Source: Streptomyces sp. DSM 110735 (GTDB taxonomy: Bacteria; Actinomycetota; Actinomycetes; Streptomycetales; Streptomycetaceae). Taken from it: DNA of 64,000 bases. A program made the translations under genes and the position numbers. Shown piece after piece: positions 34,582 through 42,673 of this stretch. Under the pieces are notes generated by a model. That model did not search any database, was not told the DNA's origin, and was given only the letters and a program-made list of their open reading frames with translations. The DNA is taken from NCBI RefSeq assembly GCF_016482685.1, contig NZ_JACYHF010000003.1, positions 310,001-374,000 on the forward strand, written 5' to 3'. Position 1 is the first letter of the stretch, and each line of letters starts with the position of its first letter.

Positions 34582-35592
34582 TCAGACGGTGGGTACGGGC
34601 GCGTCGGCGGAGATCAGCTTCTCCGCGCGCAGGTCGGACCAGAAGGCGGCCGGGACCCTCTCGCCCAGGGCGGCGGTGTCCTCGGCGATGCGGCTGGGCC
34701 GGGTGGCGCCGGGGACGACGGCGGCGGTGGCCGGGTGGGCCAGGGCGAAGCCGAGCGCGGCGGCCTTGACGCCGATGCCGTGGCGCGCGGCGAGGGACTT
34801 GATCCGCTCGACCTTGTCGATGATCGCCTGCGGGGCCTGCTGGTACTCGAAGTGGGTGCCGCCCGCGAGGATGCCGGAGCTGTAGGGACCGCCGACGACC
34901 ATGTCCGCGCCCTGCTCGACGGCGGTCGGGAGCAGCCGCTGGAGGGCGCGGTCGTGGTCGAGCAGGGTGTAGCGCCCTGCCAGCAGGAAGGCGTCGGGGC
35001 GGGGCTCGTCCAGGTCGAGGGTCAGCTCGATCGGCTCGACCTTGTTGACGCCGAGACCCCACGCCTTGATGACGCCCTCCTCGCGGAGCTTCTGCAGGAC
35101 GCGGAAGGCGCCGGTGCGGGCGGTCTCGAAGCGGGCGAGCCACTGATCGCCGTGGAAGTCCTGGGCGATGTCGTGCACCCAGACGATGTCGAGGCGGTCG
35201 GTGCGCAGCCGCTTCAGGCTGTCCTCGATGGAGCGCAGGGTGGCGTCGGCGGTGTAGTCGTCGGTCATCCGGTTGGGGCGGCCGTGCTCGAAGAGACCGC
35301 CCTTCTCGCCCAGCTCGCGGGCGGCCGGGTCCTCCACGTCGTCGTGGATCACGCGTCCGACCTTGGTGCTCAGCACGTACGCGTCGCGCGGGCGGTCGGC
35401 CAGGGCTTCGCCCAGGCGCAGCTCGGAGAGCCCGGCGCCGTAGAAGGGGGCGGTGTCGAAGTAGCGGATGCCGTGGTCCCAGGCGGCGGCGACGGTGGCC
35501 GCGGCATCCTCGTCGGGGATGGCGCGGAACATGTTGCCCAGCGGGGCGGTGCCGAAGCCGAGCTTGCCGGGGAGGAGGGACTTGATACCCAT
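34582..35592 (-). CDS. Aldo/keto reductase (D-threo-aldose 1-dehydrogenase / pyridoxal dehydrogenase type)
   Basis: 336-residue TIM-barrel oxidoreductase using NAD(P). The catalytic tetrad is visible: Asp and Tyr in YFDTAPFYGAG, Lys in LSTKVGR, and His in IVWVHDI. LGFGTAPLGN at the start and AALGFALAHPATAAVVPGA near the end are typical of the AKR group containing L-fucose (D-threo-aldose) dehydrogenase and pyridoxal 4-dehydrogenase. Substrate uncertain. ATG 35592. It is divergent from a LysR gene, with a perfect LysR-type palindrome between them, and co-directional with the SRPBCC gene. Confidence 0.88.
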   Translation of the reverse strand: MGIKSLLPGKLGFGTAPLGNMFRAIPDEDAAATVAAAWDHGIRYFDTAPFYGAGLSELRLGEALADRPRDAYVLSTKVGRVIHDDVEDPAARELGEKGGLFEHGRPNRMTDDYTADATLRSIEDSLKRLRTDRLDIVWVHDIAQDFHGDQWLARFETARTGAFRVLQKLREEGVIKAWGLGVNKVEPIELTLDLDEPRPDAFLLAGRYTLLDHDRALQRLLPTAVEQGADMVVGGPYSSGILAGGTHFEYQQAPQAIIDKVERIKSLAARHGIGVKAAALGFALAHPATAAVVPGATRPSRIAEDTAALGERVPAAFWSDLRAEKLISADAPVPTV

Positions 35593-35711
35593 GAGAAACG
35601 TCGATCCTTTTCGCGAGGGTCAGGCAGGTTTCGTCCCGTATCGCGGACTTTCGCCGTTCTTGCGGGTTCTGCCGTTCTTGCTCTGTCGAGGCTAGGATCG
35701 ATGCTTGAGAC

Positions 35712-35732
35712 TGTCCAAGACTTGCTTGGACA
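35712..35732. promoter_or_regulatory. LysR-type operator between aldo-keto reductase and lysR genes
   Basis: TGTCCAAG-N5-CTTGGACA is a perfect 8+5+8 palindrome and contains a T-N11-A core, as bound by LysR regulators. It lies 24 bases upstream of the lysR start and 119 bases from the divergent start at 35592, suiting both autoregulation and activation. Confidence 0.78.
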
Positions 35733-35756
35733 TACTTGAGTCCCCCGAGGTCTTAC

Positions 35757-36695
35757 ATGCTCGATCTGCGCCAGCTCCGGTACTTCGTGACCGTCGCGGA
35801 GACGGAACACGTCGGCCGTGCCGCCGAACGCCTGCACATCTCCCAGTCTCCGCTCAGCCGGCAGATCGCCCAGTTGGAGAAGACCCTCGGTCTGACCCTG
35901 TTCGAGCGCAGCCAGCAGCGCATCCGGCTCACCGCCGACGGCCGGGTCTTCCTCTCCGAGGCGCGGGCGCTGCTGCTGCACGCCGACCGCCTGGAGAACC
36001 TCGGCCGCAGGCTCGGGCGCGGCGAGGAGGGCGGGCTGTGCATCGGGTACGCCTCCGACGCCATGCACACCGGGGTGCTGCCGCGCGCGCTGCGGGAACT
36101 GCACGACGAGCGCCCCGGCATCCACGTCGCGCTCTACAACCACCCGGCGGCCGAGCAGTTCGAGGGGCTGCGCCGCCGCAGCCTGGACATCGCCCTGGTG
36201 TCCGAGCCGCCCGCCGAGGACGACCCCGATCTGCGCGCCGCGCTGCTCCTCGACGATCCCCTGCTGCTCGCGGTGCCGAGCGGGCACCCGGTGGCGGACC
36301 TGGCGAAGATCACGCCCACCGATCTGGAGGGGCTGCCGTGGATCGCGGTGGAGAACAGCCGCCGACCCGCCTGGCGCGACGAGTTCATCGCCGCGTGCGC
36401 CGCGTCCGGGTTCGCCCCGGACATCCGTCTGGAAGCCGCCGAACCGCTCACCGCGCTCGGTCTGGTGGCCTCGGGACTGGGACTCGCGCTGGTCCAGCGG
36501 AGCATGGTGCGCGGTGAGGCGCCCGCCGGGGTGACGGTGCGCGAACTGCCCTGGCTGGACATGTCCGTTCGGCTGTGGGCGGCGTGGCACCGGGTCGATC
36601 TGCGGCCGGTGGTCACGTCGTTCCGGGAGACGGTGCTCGCCGCCCGCGAGGAGGCGGACGGCGAGCAGAGCGACCGGGGAGACACGTCCGGCTGA
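35757..36695 (+). CDS. LysR-family transcriptional regulator
   Basis: 312 residues. N-terminal winged helix: LRQLRYFVTVAETEHVGRAAERLHISQSPLSRQIAQLE, followed by LGLTLFERSQQRIRLTADGRVFL. The effector domain (about 90-295) is a periplasmic-binding-protein fold with GLCIGYASDAMHTGVLPRAL and EPLTALGLVASGLGLALV. The start at ATG 35757 (MLDLRQLRYF) has CCGAGG upstream and is the conserved family start; the longer frame from 35736 overlaps the promoter. It is divergent from the aldo-keto reductase/SRPBCC unit and has a perfect palindrome in the spacer. Effector unknown; a carbonyl or sugar-like substrate of the reductase is plausible. Confidence 0.92.
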   Translation: MLDLRQLRYFVTVAETEHVGRAAERLHISQSPLSRQIAQLEKTLGLTLFERSQQRIRLTADGRVFLSEARALLLHADRLENLGRRLGRGEEGGLCIGYASDAMHTGVLPRALRELHDERPGIHVALYNHPAAEQFEGLRRRSLDIALVSEPPAEDDPDLRAALLLDDPLLLAVPSGHPVADLAKITPTDLEGLPWIAVENSRRPAWRDEFIAACAASGFAPDIRLEAAEPLTALGLVASGLGLALVQRSMVRGEAPAGVTVRELPWLDMSVRLWAAWHRVDLRPVVTSFRETVLAAREEADGEQSDRGDTSG

Positions 36696-36710
36696 GGTGC
36701 GCCGCCCCGC

Positions 36711-37892
36711 TCAGTACCGCAGCAGCGCCGCCACCCCGCCCGCCCCGGCGAGCGTGCCGTCGGGTACGAACAGCACATGGGAGTCGGCGGCGATCGCCCG
36801 GTCCACGAGCTGTTCCACGATGTCGGTCGCGACACCCATGGTGTGCGGCGGGGGCGTCACGTCGGGCTTGGGCTCCGGCAGGGTGACCGGCTTCGGCACC
36901 TCGGCCAGTTCAAGGACCCGGCCGTCCTCGGTGACCCGCCCCGCGAGGTACAGCCCCTCCTCCACGATCAGCCGCTGCACCCGCTTGTCCGCGACGGCGG
37001 TCCACACCTCCAGCGGTCCGCCCGCGTACTTGCCCTGCCCGCGCGCCTCGTTCAGCGCGCCCATCGCCTCGGCGACCTGCCGCTCGCGGAACTCGTCGAG
37101 CAGCGGCTCCAGGCGTTTCATCAGGTCCTGCGGGCGGTCCTTGTCCATGCCGGTGAGCTGGAGCGTGCCCGAGATCGCGGTGCCGTGCGTGGTGACGTCG
37201 CGGAACGCGGAGAGGATCTTGTCGCCGCCGATGACGAACAGCGGCACGTCCCGGTGCTCCTCCAGCGCCTCGCCCAGTTTGCGGTCCACGTGGCGCAGAT
37301 ACTGCTCCACCCGCGCGTGGTGCTGCTCGTAGGGCGCGGAGTGCGGGATCGCGCCGGGCAGCGCGTCCTCGGGCGAGGGGATCTCCGGCGGACAGGGGAA
37401 GCCGTGGTGCTCGACCTGCGTCAGGCGCCGGACCGCGCCGTGGTAGAGGCGGCACATCTCCTGGTCGAGGACCAGGACGAGGAAGGGCCGGGAGCGCTGC
37501 TCGGCCGCGTCCAGATAGCGCGTCAGGAACGACTCCGCGAACTCCACGCGCGGCTGCACGGGTGCCAGCGAGGTCATCTGCCAGACCTGGACCGGCTCGT
37601 CGGCGGCCACGTACACGACCATGGCGTCGTCCGGGTGGAAGGGGTCGGCGACGCGCTCGATCACCGCGGGCTCCAGCAGGTGGTCCCGCAACTCCAGTCG
37701 CGTCTCCCGCGCCACCTCCGGGTCGTCCGCAAGACGGCGCCTGGCCTCGGTCACCAGGTCGCGCAGGAGGATGCGGTCCTTCTCGCTGAAGGGGAAGTCC
37801 GGATCGGTCGGCATCACCATCGTGATGGCGGGGTACGCACGGCGCTCGCTCAGAGCGGCACGGATCTCGGGAGTCAGCTCAGAGGTATGCAC
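36711..37892 (-). CDS. eRF1/Vms1-like protein (bacterial release-factor-like, baeRF group)
   Basis: 393 residues, soluble. SEKDRILLRDLVTEARRRL in the N-terminal part, RPFLVLVLDQEMCRLYHGAVRRLTQVEHHGFP in the middle, and VPLFVIGGDKILSAFRDVTTHGTAI with a C-terminal VATDIVEQLVDRAIAADSHVLFVPDGTLAGAGGVAALLRY resemble actinobacterial proteins assigned to the eRF1/Vms1-like (baeRF) fold. Members are suspected of acting on peptidyl-tRNA or stressed ribosomes, but the function is unproven. GTG 37892 (MHTSELTPEIRAALSERRAYPAI) was chosen as the domain start; no clear ribosome-binding site is seen. Family placement is from memory of sequence pattern and should be held with moderate confidence. Confidence 0.6.
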   Translation of the reverse strand: MHTSELTPEIRAALSERRAYPAITMVMPTDPDFPFSEKDRILLRDLVTEARRRLADDPEVARETRLELRDHLLEPAVIERVADPFHPDDAMVVYVAADEPVQVWQMTSLAPVQPRVEFAESFLTRYLDAAEQRSRPFLVLVLDQEMCRLYHGAVRRLTQVEHHGFPCPPEIPSPEDALPGAIPHSAPYEQHHARVEQYLRHVDRKLGEALEEHRDVPLFVIGGDKILSAFRDVTTHGTAISGTLQLTGMDKDRPQDLMKRLEPLLDEFRERQVAEAMGALNEARGQGKYAGGPLEVWTAVADKRVQRLIVEEGLYLAGRVTEDGRVLELAEVPKPVTLPEPKPDVTPPPHTMGVATDIVEQLVDRAIAADSHVLFVPDGTLAGAGGVAALLRY

Positions 37893-38046
37893 CAAGTCAG
37901 CGTCGCACCGCGCCCCGGGAGCCGCACCTCGAAACCCGTCCGCGCCCGTCACCACCCGAACGGGCGCCCGCTCGCCACCCGTACGGGTGCGGCGTACCGT
38001 GGTTCCAACGAAATCCGGGTGCCGTCACCCCGAGGAGTCGAGTCAC

Positions 38047-38223
38047 ATGCGTAAGAACTCTCCGGTCAAGGGACACCACGGCCTCGGCGCGCGCGGCCAG
38101 GGCAAGCTGCTGTACTACCACACGCAGATCCCCGAGGCGGCCGCCAAGCAGTCGAAGGGCCAGCCGCACGACAGCCACCGCCAGCAGCAGGAGCGCCGCC
38201 GCTCCGACGGCCGCTGGACCTGA
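38047..38223 (+). CDS. Small basic protein of unknown function
   Basis: 58 residues, strongly basic and hydrophilic: MRKNSPVKGHHGLGARGQGK at the start, LLYYHTQIPEAAAKQSKG in the middle and a Gln/Arg-rich tail. No signal peptide or membrane segment. ATG with GAGGAG at 8 bases is a strong argument for expression. It is preceded by an unusually AT-tolerant spacer that must hold its promoter and followed by a convergent terminator. Possibly nucleic-acid-binding; no family is recognised with certainty. Confidence 0.7.
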   Translation: MRKNSPVKGHHGLGARGQGKLLYYHTQIPEAAAKQSKGQPHDSHRQQQERRRSDGRWT

Positions 38224-38262
38224 CCCGCCCATCGCGAACTGATCCATCCGCCGACCCGCCCA

Positions 38263-38290
38263 CCGCGCCGGACGCTCAGCTCCGGCGCGG
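38263..38290. terminator. Bidirectional hairpin between the small basic gene and the LytS-type kinase
   Basis: CCGCGCCGGA (38263-38272) pairs perfectly with TCCGGCGCGG (38281-38290), an 8-base loop containing the kinase stop codon. Convergent placement suits both genes. Confidence 0.6.
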
Positions 38291-39472
38291 CGCGGGGCGG
38301 AACTTGGGAACCCGTACGGTGATCTTCGTACCGGCGCCGACGCCGGTCTCGACGACCAGTCCGTACGGGTCTCCGTACACCTGGCGCAGTCTGCGGTCCA
38401 CGTTGCTCAGACCGATGCCGGTGCCGGGTCCCGCGGTTCCGCGCAGGACGGCGCGGGCGCGGTCGGGTTCCATGCCGACGCCGTCGTCCTCGATGACGAC
38501 GCGTGCCTCGGTGCCCTCGTCCTCCGCGATGATCGTGATGCGGGCGCGTTCGGCGGACTCCGCGAGCCCGTGCTTGAGCGCGTTCTCCACCAGCGGCTGG
38601 AGGCACAGGAACGGCAGGGTGACCGGCAGCACCTCCGGGGCGATGCGCAGGGTCACCGCGAGACGGCGCCCGAAGCGGGCGCGGGCCAGCTCCAGATACT
38701 GCTCGATGGAGCGCAACTCCTCGGCGAGCGTGGTGAAGTCGCCGTCCCTGCGGAACGAGTAGCGGGTGAAGTCCGCGAACTCCAGCAGGAGTTCACGGGC
38801 ACGCTCGGGGTCGGTGCGGACGAACGAGGCGATGGACGCGAGCGAGTTGTAGATGAAGTGCGGGGAGATCTGGGCGCGCAGGGCGCGGATCTCCGCCTCG
38901 ATGGCGCTGGAGCGGGCCCGGTCCAGGTCGACCAGTTCGAGCTGCACCGACACCCAGCGCGCGACCTCCCGCGCCGCGCGCACCGGTACGGCGTCCTCGC
39001 GGTCCGCGAACGCGGCGAGTACGCCGGTGACCCGGCCATCGACGGTCAGGGGGACGAGGACGCCCCGGCGCACCGGGCAGCCGTCGTGCGCACAGGAGAG
39101 GTCGACGCTCTGTTCGCGCCCGGTGCGTACGACCTGCGCGAGCAGCATCGCCGTCGCCTCGCGGTGGTGGTCGCCCGCGCCGTCCCAGGCGAGCACGGTC
39201 CCCTCGTCGGCGAGGGCGAGGGCGACGGTGCCGAGCAGCGGGCGCAGCCGCCGGGCGGCCCTGCGGGCGGTGTCCGGGGTGAGCCCGGCGCGCAGGGGCG
39301 GCGCGGCGAGCGAGGCGGTGTGCAGGGTGTGGAAGGTGGCCTGCTCGACGGGGGTGCCGGGGCCCGCCGGATTCTCCTGCTGGCGGCGGACGGCGACATG
39401 ACCGAGGGCGGCGCCGAGGACGAACAGCGCGAGTCCGGCGACGGCGAGCAGCAGGACGCCGAGCGCGCTCAT
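38276..39472 (-). CDS. LytS/YehU-type sensor histidine kinase
   Basis: 398 residues. One N-terminal membrane helix (LGVLLLAVAGLALFVLGAALG), a GAF-like sensory region (about 60-180, containing CAHDGCPVRRGVLVPLTVDGRVTGVLAAFADRED), then a His_kinase domain with phospho-acceptor His205 in RAQISPHFIYNSL. The ATPase domain has the N box QPLVENALKHGL and G boxes EDDGVGM and GTGIGLSN. This is the LytS group, partner of LytTR regulators. The cognate regulator lies at 41679-42536, with a symporter pair between them, all on the same strand. The signal may be related to the substrate of that symporter (small carboxylates); this is inference. Confidence 0.9.
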   Translation of the reverse strand: MSALGVLLLAVAGLALFVLGAALGHVAVRRQQENPAGPGTPVEQATFHTLHTASLAAPPLRAGLTPDTARRAARRLRPLLGTVALALADEGTVLAWDGAGDHHREATAMLLAQVVRTGREQSVDLSCAHDGCPVRRGVLVPLTVDGRVTGVLAAFADREDAVPVRAAREVARWVSVQLELVDLDRARSSAIEAEIRALRAQISPHFIYNSLASIASFVRTDPERARELLLEFADFTRYSFRRDGDFTTLAEELRSIEQYLELARARFGRRLAVTLRIAPEVLPVTLPFLCLQPLVENALKHGLAESAERARITIIAEDEGTEARVVIEDDGVGMEPDRARAVLRGTAGPGTGIGLSNVDRRLRQVYGDPYGLVVETGVGAGTKITVRVPKFRPAPRRS

Positions 39473-39497
39473 CGGTGATTCCAGGGTGCCGGTGTGC

Positions 39498-41228
39498 TCA
39501 TGCGCCTCCTCCGCCCACGCCGGACTTCTCCGGCAGATGGAGGCGGGCCATGGTGGCGGCGGTTCCGGCGGGCACCCGGTCGCGGGTGGCCAGGGAGATC
39601 AGCACCATCGCGGCGAACCCGACCGGCACCGACCAGACGGCGGGCCACGCCAGCAGGGTGTGCGGCCAGCCGGAGCGGGCGCCCCCGGCGATGGTCGCGG
39701 TGACGGCGGTGAGCGCGGAGCCGCCGCCGAGGAGCAGCCCGGCGATAGCGCCGGGCGGGGTGAGTCCGCGCCACCAGATGCCGAGCACGAGCAGCGGACA
39801 GAAGGAGGACGCGGACACGGCGAAGGCGAGCCCCACCGCGTCGGCCACCGGCAGCTCCCCGACGAAGGCACCCGCGGCGGCGGGCACCGCGATGGCGGGG
39901 ACGACGGCGGCCCTGAAGTGCCGCAGCCCCAGCGCGGGCAGCACATCCTGCGCGAGCACCCCGGCGACCGACATGGTGAGTCCGGACGCCGTGGAGAGGA
40001 AGGCCGCGCAGGCGCCGCCCGCGAGCAGCGCGCCCAGCAGATCGCCGCCCACCCCGCCGATCAGCCGCTGGGGCAGGACGAGCACCGCGAGGTCGGTGTC
40101 GCCGGTGAGCAGCAGGTCGGGGGCGTAGAGCCGGGCGAGCGCGCCGTAGAGGGGCATCGGGAGATAGAAGGCGGCGAGCAGACCGAGCACGATCAGGGTG
40201 GTGCGGCGGGCGGCGCGGCCGTCGGGGTTGGTGTAGAAGCGCACGACGACATGGGGCAGACCCATCGTGCCGAGGAAGGTCGCGAGGATCAGTCCGTAGG
40301 TGGCGTAGAGGCCGTGCTGTTCGCGGTGCGGGGACTGCGGTTGCGCCCAGCTCGACGGTGCCGCGTCCGCCGTGTCCCGGTCGGGCAGCGGGACGCGGGC
40401 ACCGGTCGGGAAGCGCAGGCTGGTGTGCGCGCCGATCCGGTGGCGGCCCTCGGTGAGCCGGAGCGTGCCGTCCTTCAGGGTGCGGCCGTCCACGGTCCCG
40501 GAGACGGTGGTCACGCGGACCGGTTCGCGGACGGTCACGGTCAGCGCGTGGTCCACGCGGACCTCGGTGGAGCGGTGGAAGACCGGCCGGTCGTCCCACA
40601 CGGGCGCGGGGGCGTGGTCCGAGCGCCAGGCGAGCACCAGGAACGCCACCGGCACCAGCAGCGCGGTGAGCTTGAGCCAGTACTGGAACGCCTGCACGAA
40701 GGTGATGCTCCGCATGCCCCCTGCCGCCACCGCCGCCGTCACCACCGCGGCGACGACAAGCCCCCCGAGCCAGCCGGGCGCCCCGGTGAGCAGCCGCAAC
40801 GTCAGCCCGGCGCCGCGCAGTTGGGGCAGCAGATACAGCCAGCCGATGCCGACGACGAGGACCCCGGCGATCCGGCGCACGGCCCGGGATTCGAGCCGCG
40901 CCTCGGCGAAGTCGGGCAGCGTGTACGCCCCGGAGCGGCGCAGCGGCGCGGCGACGAACGCCAGCAGGACGAGGAACCCTGCCGTGTAGCCGATCGGGAA
41001 CCAGAGCATGTCCACGCCCTGCGCGAGGACCAGTCCGGCGATGCCGAGGAAGGAGGCGGCGGAGAGGTACTCGCCGCTCACCGCGAAGGCGTTGAGCCGG
41101 GGCGCGACGGTGCGCGAGGCGACGTAGAAGTCCGAGGTGGTCCGCGAGATGCGCAAGCCCAGCGCGCCGACGAGAGCCGTGGCGAGCACCACGGCCGACA
41201 CTCCGGCTATTCCGTACGTCTGGTTCAA
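39498..41228 (-). CDS. Sodium/solute symporter, cation-acetate (ActP) type
   Basis: 576 residues, 12-13 membrane helices, SSS family. Family motifs: DFYVASRTVAPRLNAFAVSGEYLSAASFLGIAGL at the first helices and FLGTMGLPHVVVRFYTNP in the middle. Between helices about 6 and 8 is an extramembrane insertion of roughly 110 residues (VDHALTVTVREPVRVT onward) with beta-rich character. The start is TTG 41228, overlapping the stop of the upstream DUF485 gene (TTGA). Likely uptake of acetate, pyruvate or another short carboxylate. It is enclosed by a LytS kinase and a LytTR regulator. A DUF485 partner is the usual companion of ActP. Confidence 0.87.
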   Translation of the reverse strand: MNQTYGIAGVSAVVLATALVGALGLRISRTTSDFYVASRTVAPRLNAFAVSGEYLSAASFLGIAGLVLAQGVDMLWFPIGYTAGFLVLLAFVAAPLRRSGAYTLPDFAEARLESRAVRRIAGVLVVGIGWLYLLPQLRGAGLTLRLLTGAPGWLGGLVVAAVVTAAVAAGGMRSITFVQAFQYWLKLTALLVPVAFLVLAWRSDHAPAPVWDDRPVFHRSTEVRVDHALTVTVREPVRVTTVSGTVDGRTLKDGTLRLTEGRHRIGAHTSLRFPTGARVPLPDRDTADAAPSSWAQPQSPHREQHGLYATYGLILATFLGTMGLPHVVVRFYTNPDGRAARRTTLIVLGLLAAFYLPMPLYGALARLYAPDLLLTGDTDLAVLVLPQRLIGGVGGDLLGALLAGGACAAFLSTASGLTMSVAGVLAQDVLPALGLRHFRAAVVPAIAVPAAAGAFVGELPVADAVGLAFAVSASSFCPLLVLGIWWRGLTPPGAIAGLLLGGGSALTAVTATIAGGARSGWPHTLLAWPAVWSVPVGFAAMVLISLATRDRVPAGTAATMARLHLPEKSGVGGGGA

Positions 41229-41563
41229 CGCCCGGTCACGTCACCCTCGTTGCGCTCGGCGCGGCGGACGTACCAGGCGCCGATGGCCAGCAGGGCGGGA
41301 TACGGCGCGACGCCGAGGGCGAGCCAGACGGCGAGGGGGACACCGGCGCCGCCGGTGGCGGGCAGGAGGTGGAAGAGGACGGGGAGCAGTCCGAGGAGGA
41401 GGGCGAGCAGGGCGGTGACGGTGAGCGCGGCATGTATCTGACGGCTCATCAACTCACGTACGGCAGGCTTGTTCTCGACGCTGCTCGCCGCTGCGGTGAG
41501 CGTGCGCGCGGTCGGCTTGCCCGTGATCACCTCGCGGCGCGGCGGGACGGGCTCCGCACCCAT
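41225..41563 (-). CDS. DUF485-like two-helix membrane protein, partner of the symporter
   Basis: 112 residues from ATG 41563, with GGGGGTG upstream. A soluble N-terminal segment is followed by two membrane helices (ALTVTALLALLLGLLPVLFHLLP and VPLAVWLALGVAPYPALLAIGAWYV) and the tail RRAERNEGDV, as in YjcH/DUF485 proteins encoded next to acetate permeases. The stop overlaps the symporter start. A longer upstream frame is not protein-like. Confidence 0.8.
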   Translation of the reverse strand: MGAEPVPPRREVITGKPTARTLTAAASSVENKPAVRELMSRQIHAALTVTALLALLLGLLPVLFHLLPATGGAGVPLAVWLALGVAPYPALLAIGAWYVRRAERNEGDVTGR

Positions 41564-41678
41564 GACGCACCCCCGAGGCCCCGGTGATCGGCTAGTTGCG
41601 GCGAGTGTACGCAGCACGTCAGCGGTGAGGTAGCCACCTGACGCGGTTCGGCACACGGTCGCCACAGGGGGTGTCCGG

Positions 41679-42536
41679 TCAGCGGGGGCGGTCGGCGGCG
41701 CGAGTGGCGCGGCGGGCCAGCAGGTCGCGCAGTTCGCGGGCGTTGCGGCGGCTGACGGCGAGCACGCGGTCACCGACCCGGACGGTCACGTTGCCGCCGT
41801 CCAGGCGCAGTTCCTCGATGCGGGCGAGGGCCACGAGATGGCTGCGGTGGATGCGCACGAACCCGTGAGGGCGCCACTGTTCCTCAAGCGTGGACAGCGG
41901 GATGCGGACGAGGTGGCTGCCGTACGGGGTGTGCAGCCGGGCGTAGTCGCCCTGTGCCTCGGCGTGGACGATGTCGGCGACGGGCACGAAGCGGGTCACC
42001 CCGCCAAGTTCCACCGGGACTTGGTCGGTTCCGGCGCCCGGCGGCGCGGTCGGTGCGGCGGCTCTCGGGCCCTGTCCGGCGCGGGTCAGCTCGGCCACCC
42101 GGCGCACCGCCTCCGCGAACCGCTCGGCGCGCAGCGGCTTGAGGAGATAGTCGACGGCCTTGAGGTCGAAGGCGCGCAGCGCGAAGTCCTCGTGCGCGGT
42201 GACGAAGACGATGAGCGGCGGGGCGGCGAACCCGCCGAGCAGCCGGGCGAGTTCGAGTCCGCTGAGACCCGGCATGTGGATGTCGAGGAAGACGACGTCG
42301 ATGGCGCCGGTGCCGTCGGACCCGGTCTCCACGGCCCGGCCGAGCAGGCGCAGCGCCTCGGTGGCGTCGAGGGCGGGGAGGACATCGCCGACGCGCGGGT
42401 CCTCGCCGAGGAGGTACAGCAGCTCTTCGAGGGCGGGTTCCTCGTCGTCCACGGCGAGCACGCGCAACGGTGCCGCGTTCGCTGTGAGTCGGGCAGTGGT
42501 GGTGTCGGTCCGTCTCGCCCGTTCCGTAGAACTCAT
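41679..42536 (-). CDS. LytTR-family response regulator
   Basis: 285 residues. Receiver domain (25-150) with acidic pair Asp30-Asp31, phospho-acceptor Asp85 in VVFLDIHMPG, Thr in FVTAHED and Lys in YLLKPLR. A linker rich in Ala, Pro and Gly leads to a LytTR DNA-binding domain (about 180-280): RFVPVADIVHAEAQGDYARLHT, then FVRIHRSHLVALARIEEL and VSRRNARELRDLL. ATG 42536 (MSSTERARRTD). Partner of the LytS-type kinase at 38276-39472; the four genes run in one direction. It most likely regulates the symporter pair. Confidence 0.92.
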   Translation of the reverse strand: MSSTERARRTDTTTARLTANAAPLRVLAVDDEEPALEELLYLLGEDPRVGDVLPALDATEALRLLGRAVETGSDGTGAIDVVFLDIHMPGLSGLELARLLGGFAAPPLIVFVTAHEDFALRAFDLKAVDYLLKPLRAERFAEAVRRVAELTRAGQGPRAAAPTAPPGAGTDQVPVELGGVTRFVPVADIVHAEAQGDYARLHTPYGSHLVRIPLSTLEEQWRPHGFVRIHRSHLVALARIEELRLDGGNVTVRVGDRVLAVSRRNARELRDLLARRATRAADRPR

Positions 42537-42673
42537 CACCGTTGCCCTCTGCCCCGACGCGCCCGGTGCACCGGGCCTTGCCCGAGGAATGGTGGTCCAG
42601 CGCGACCGCCGCCGTCGAGACCTGCGACGACGGCGATCGTACGAGGCGGGCGGGGGCGCCCGGACCCCGTCGG

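Noticed and set aside
32444..34885. An 813-codon plus-strand frame across DJ-1, the M15-like gene and SRPBCC
   Set aside because: It crosses terminators and three recognisable minus-strand genes; composition is shadow-type.
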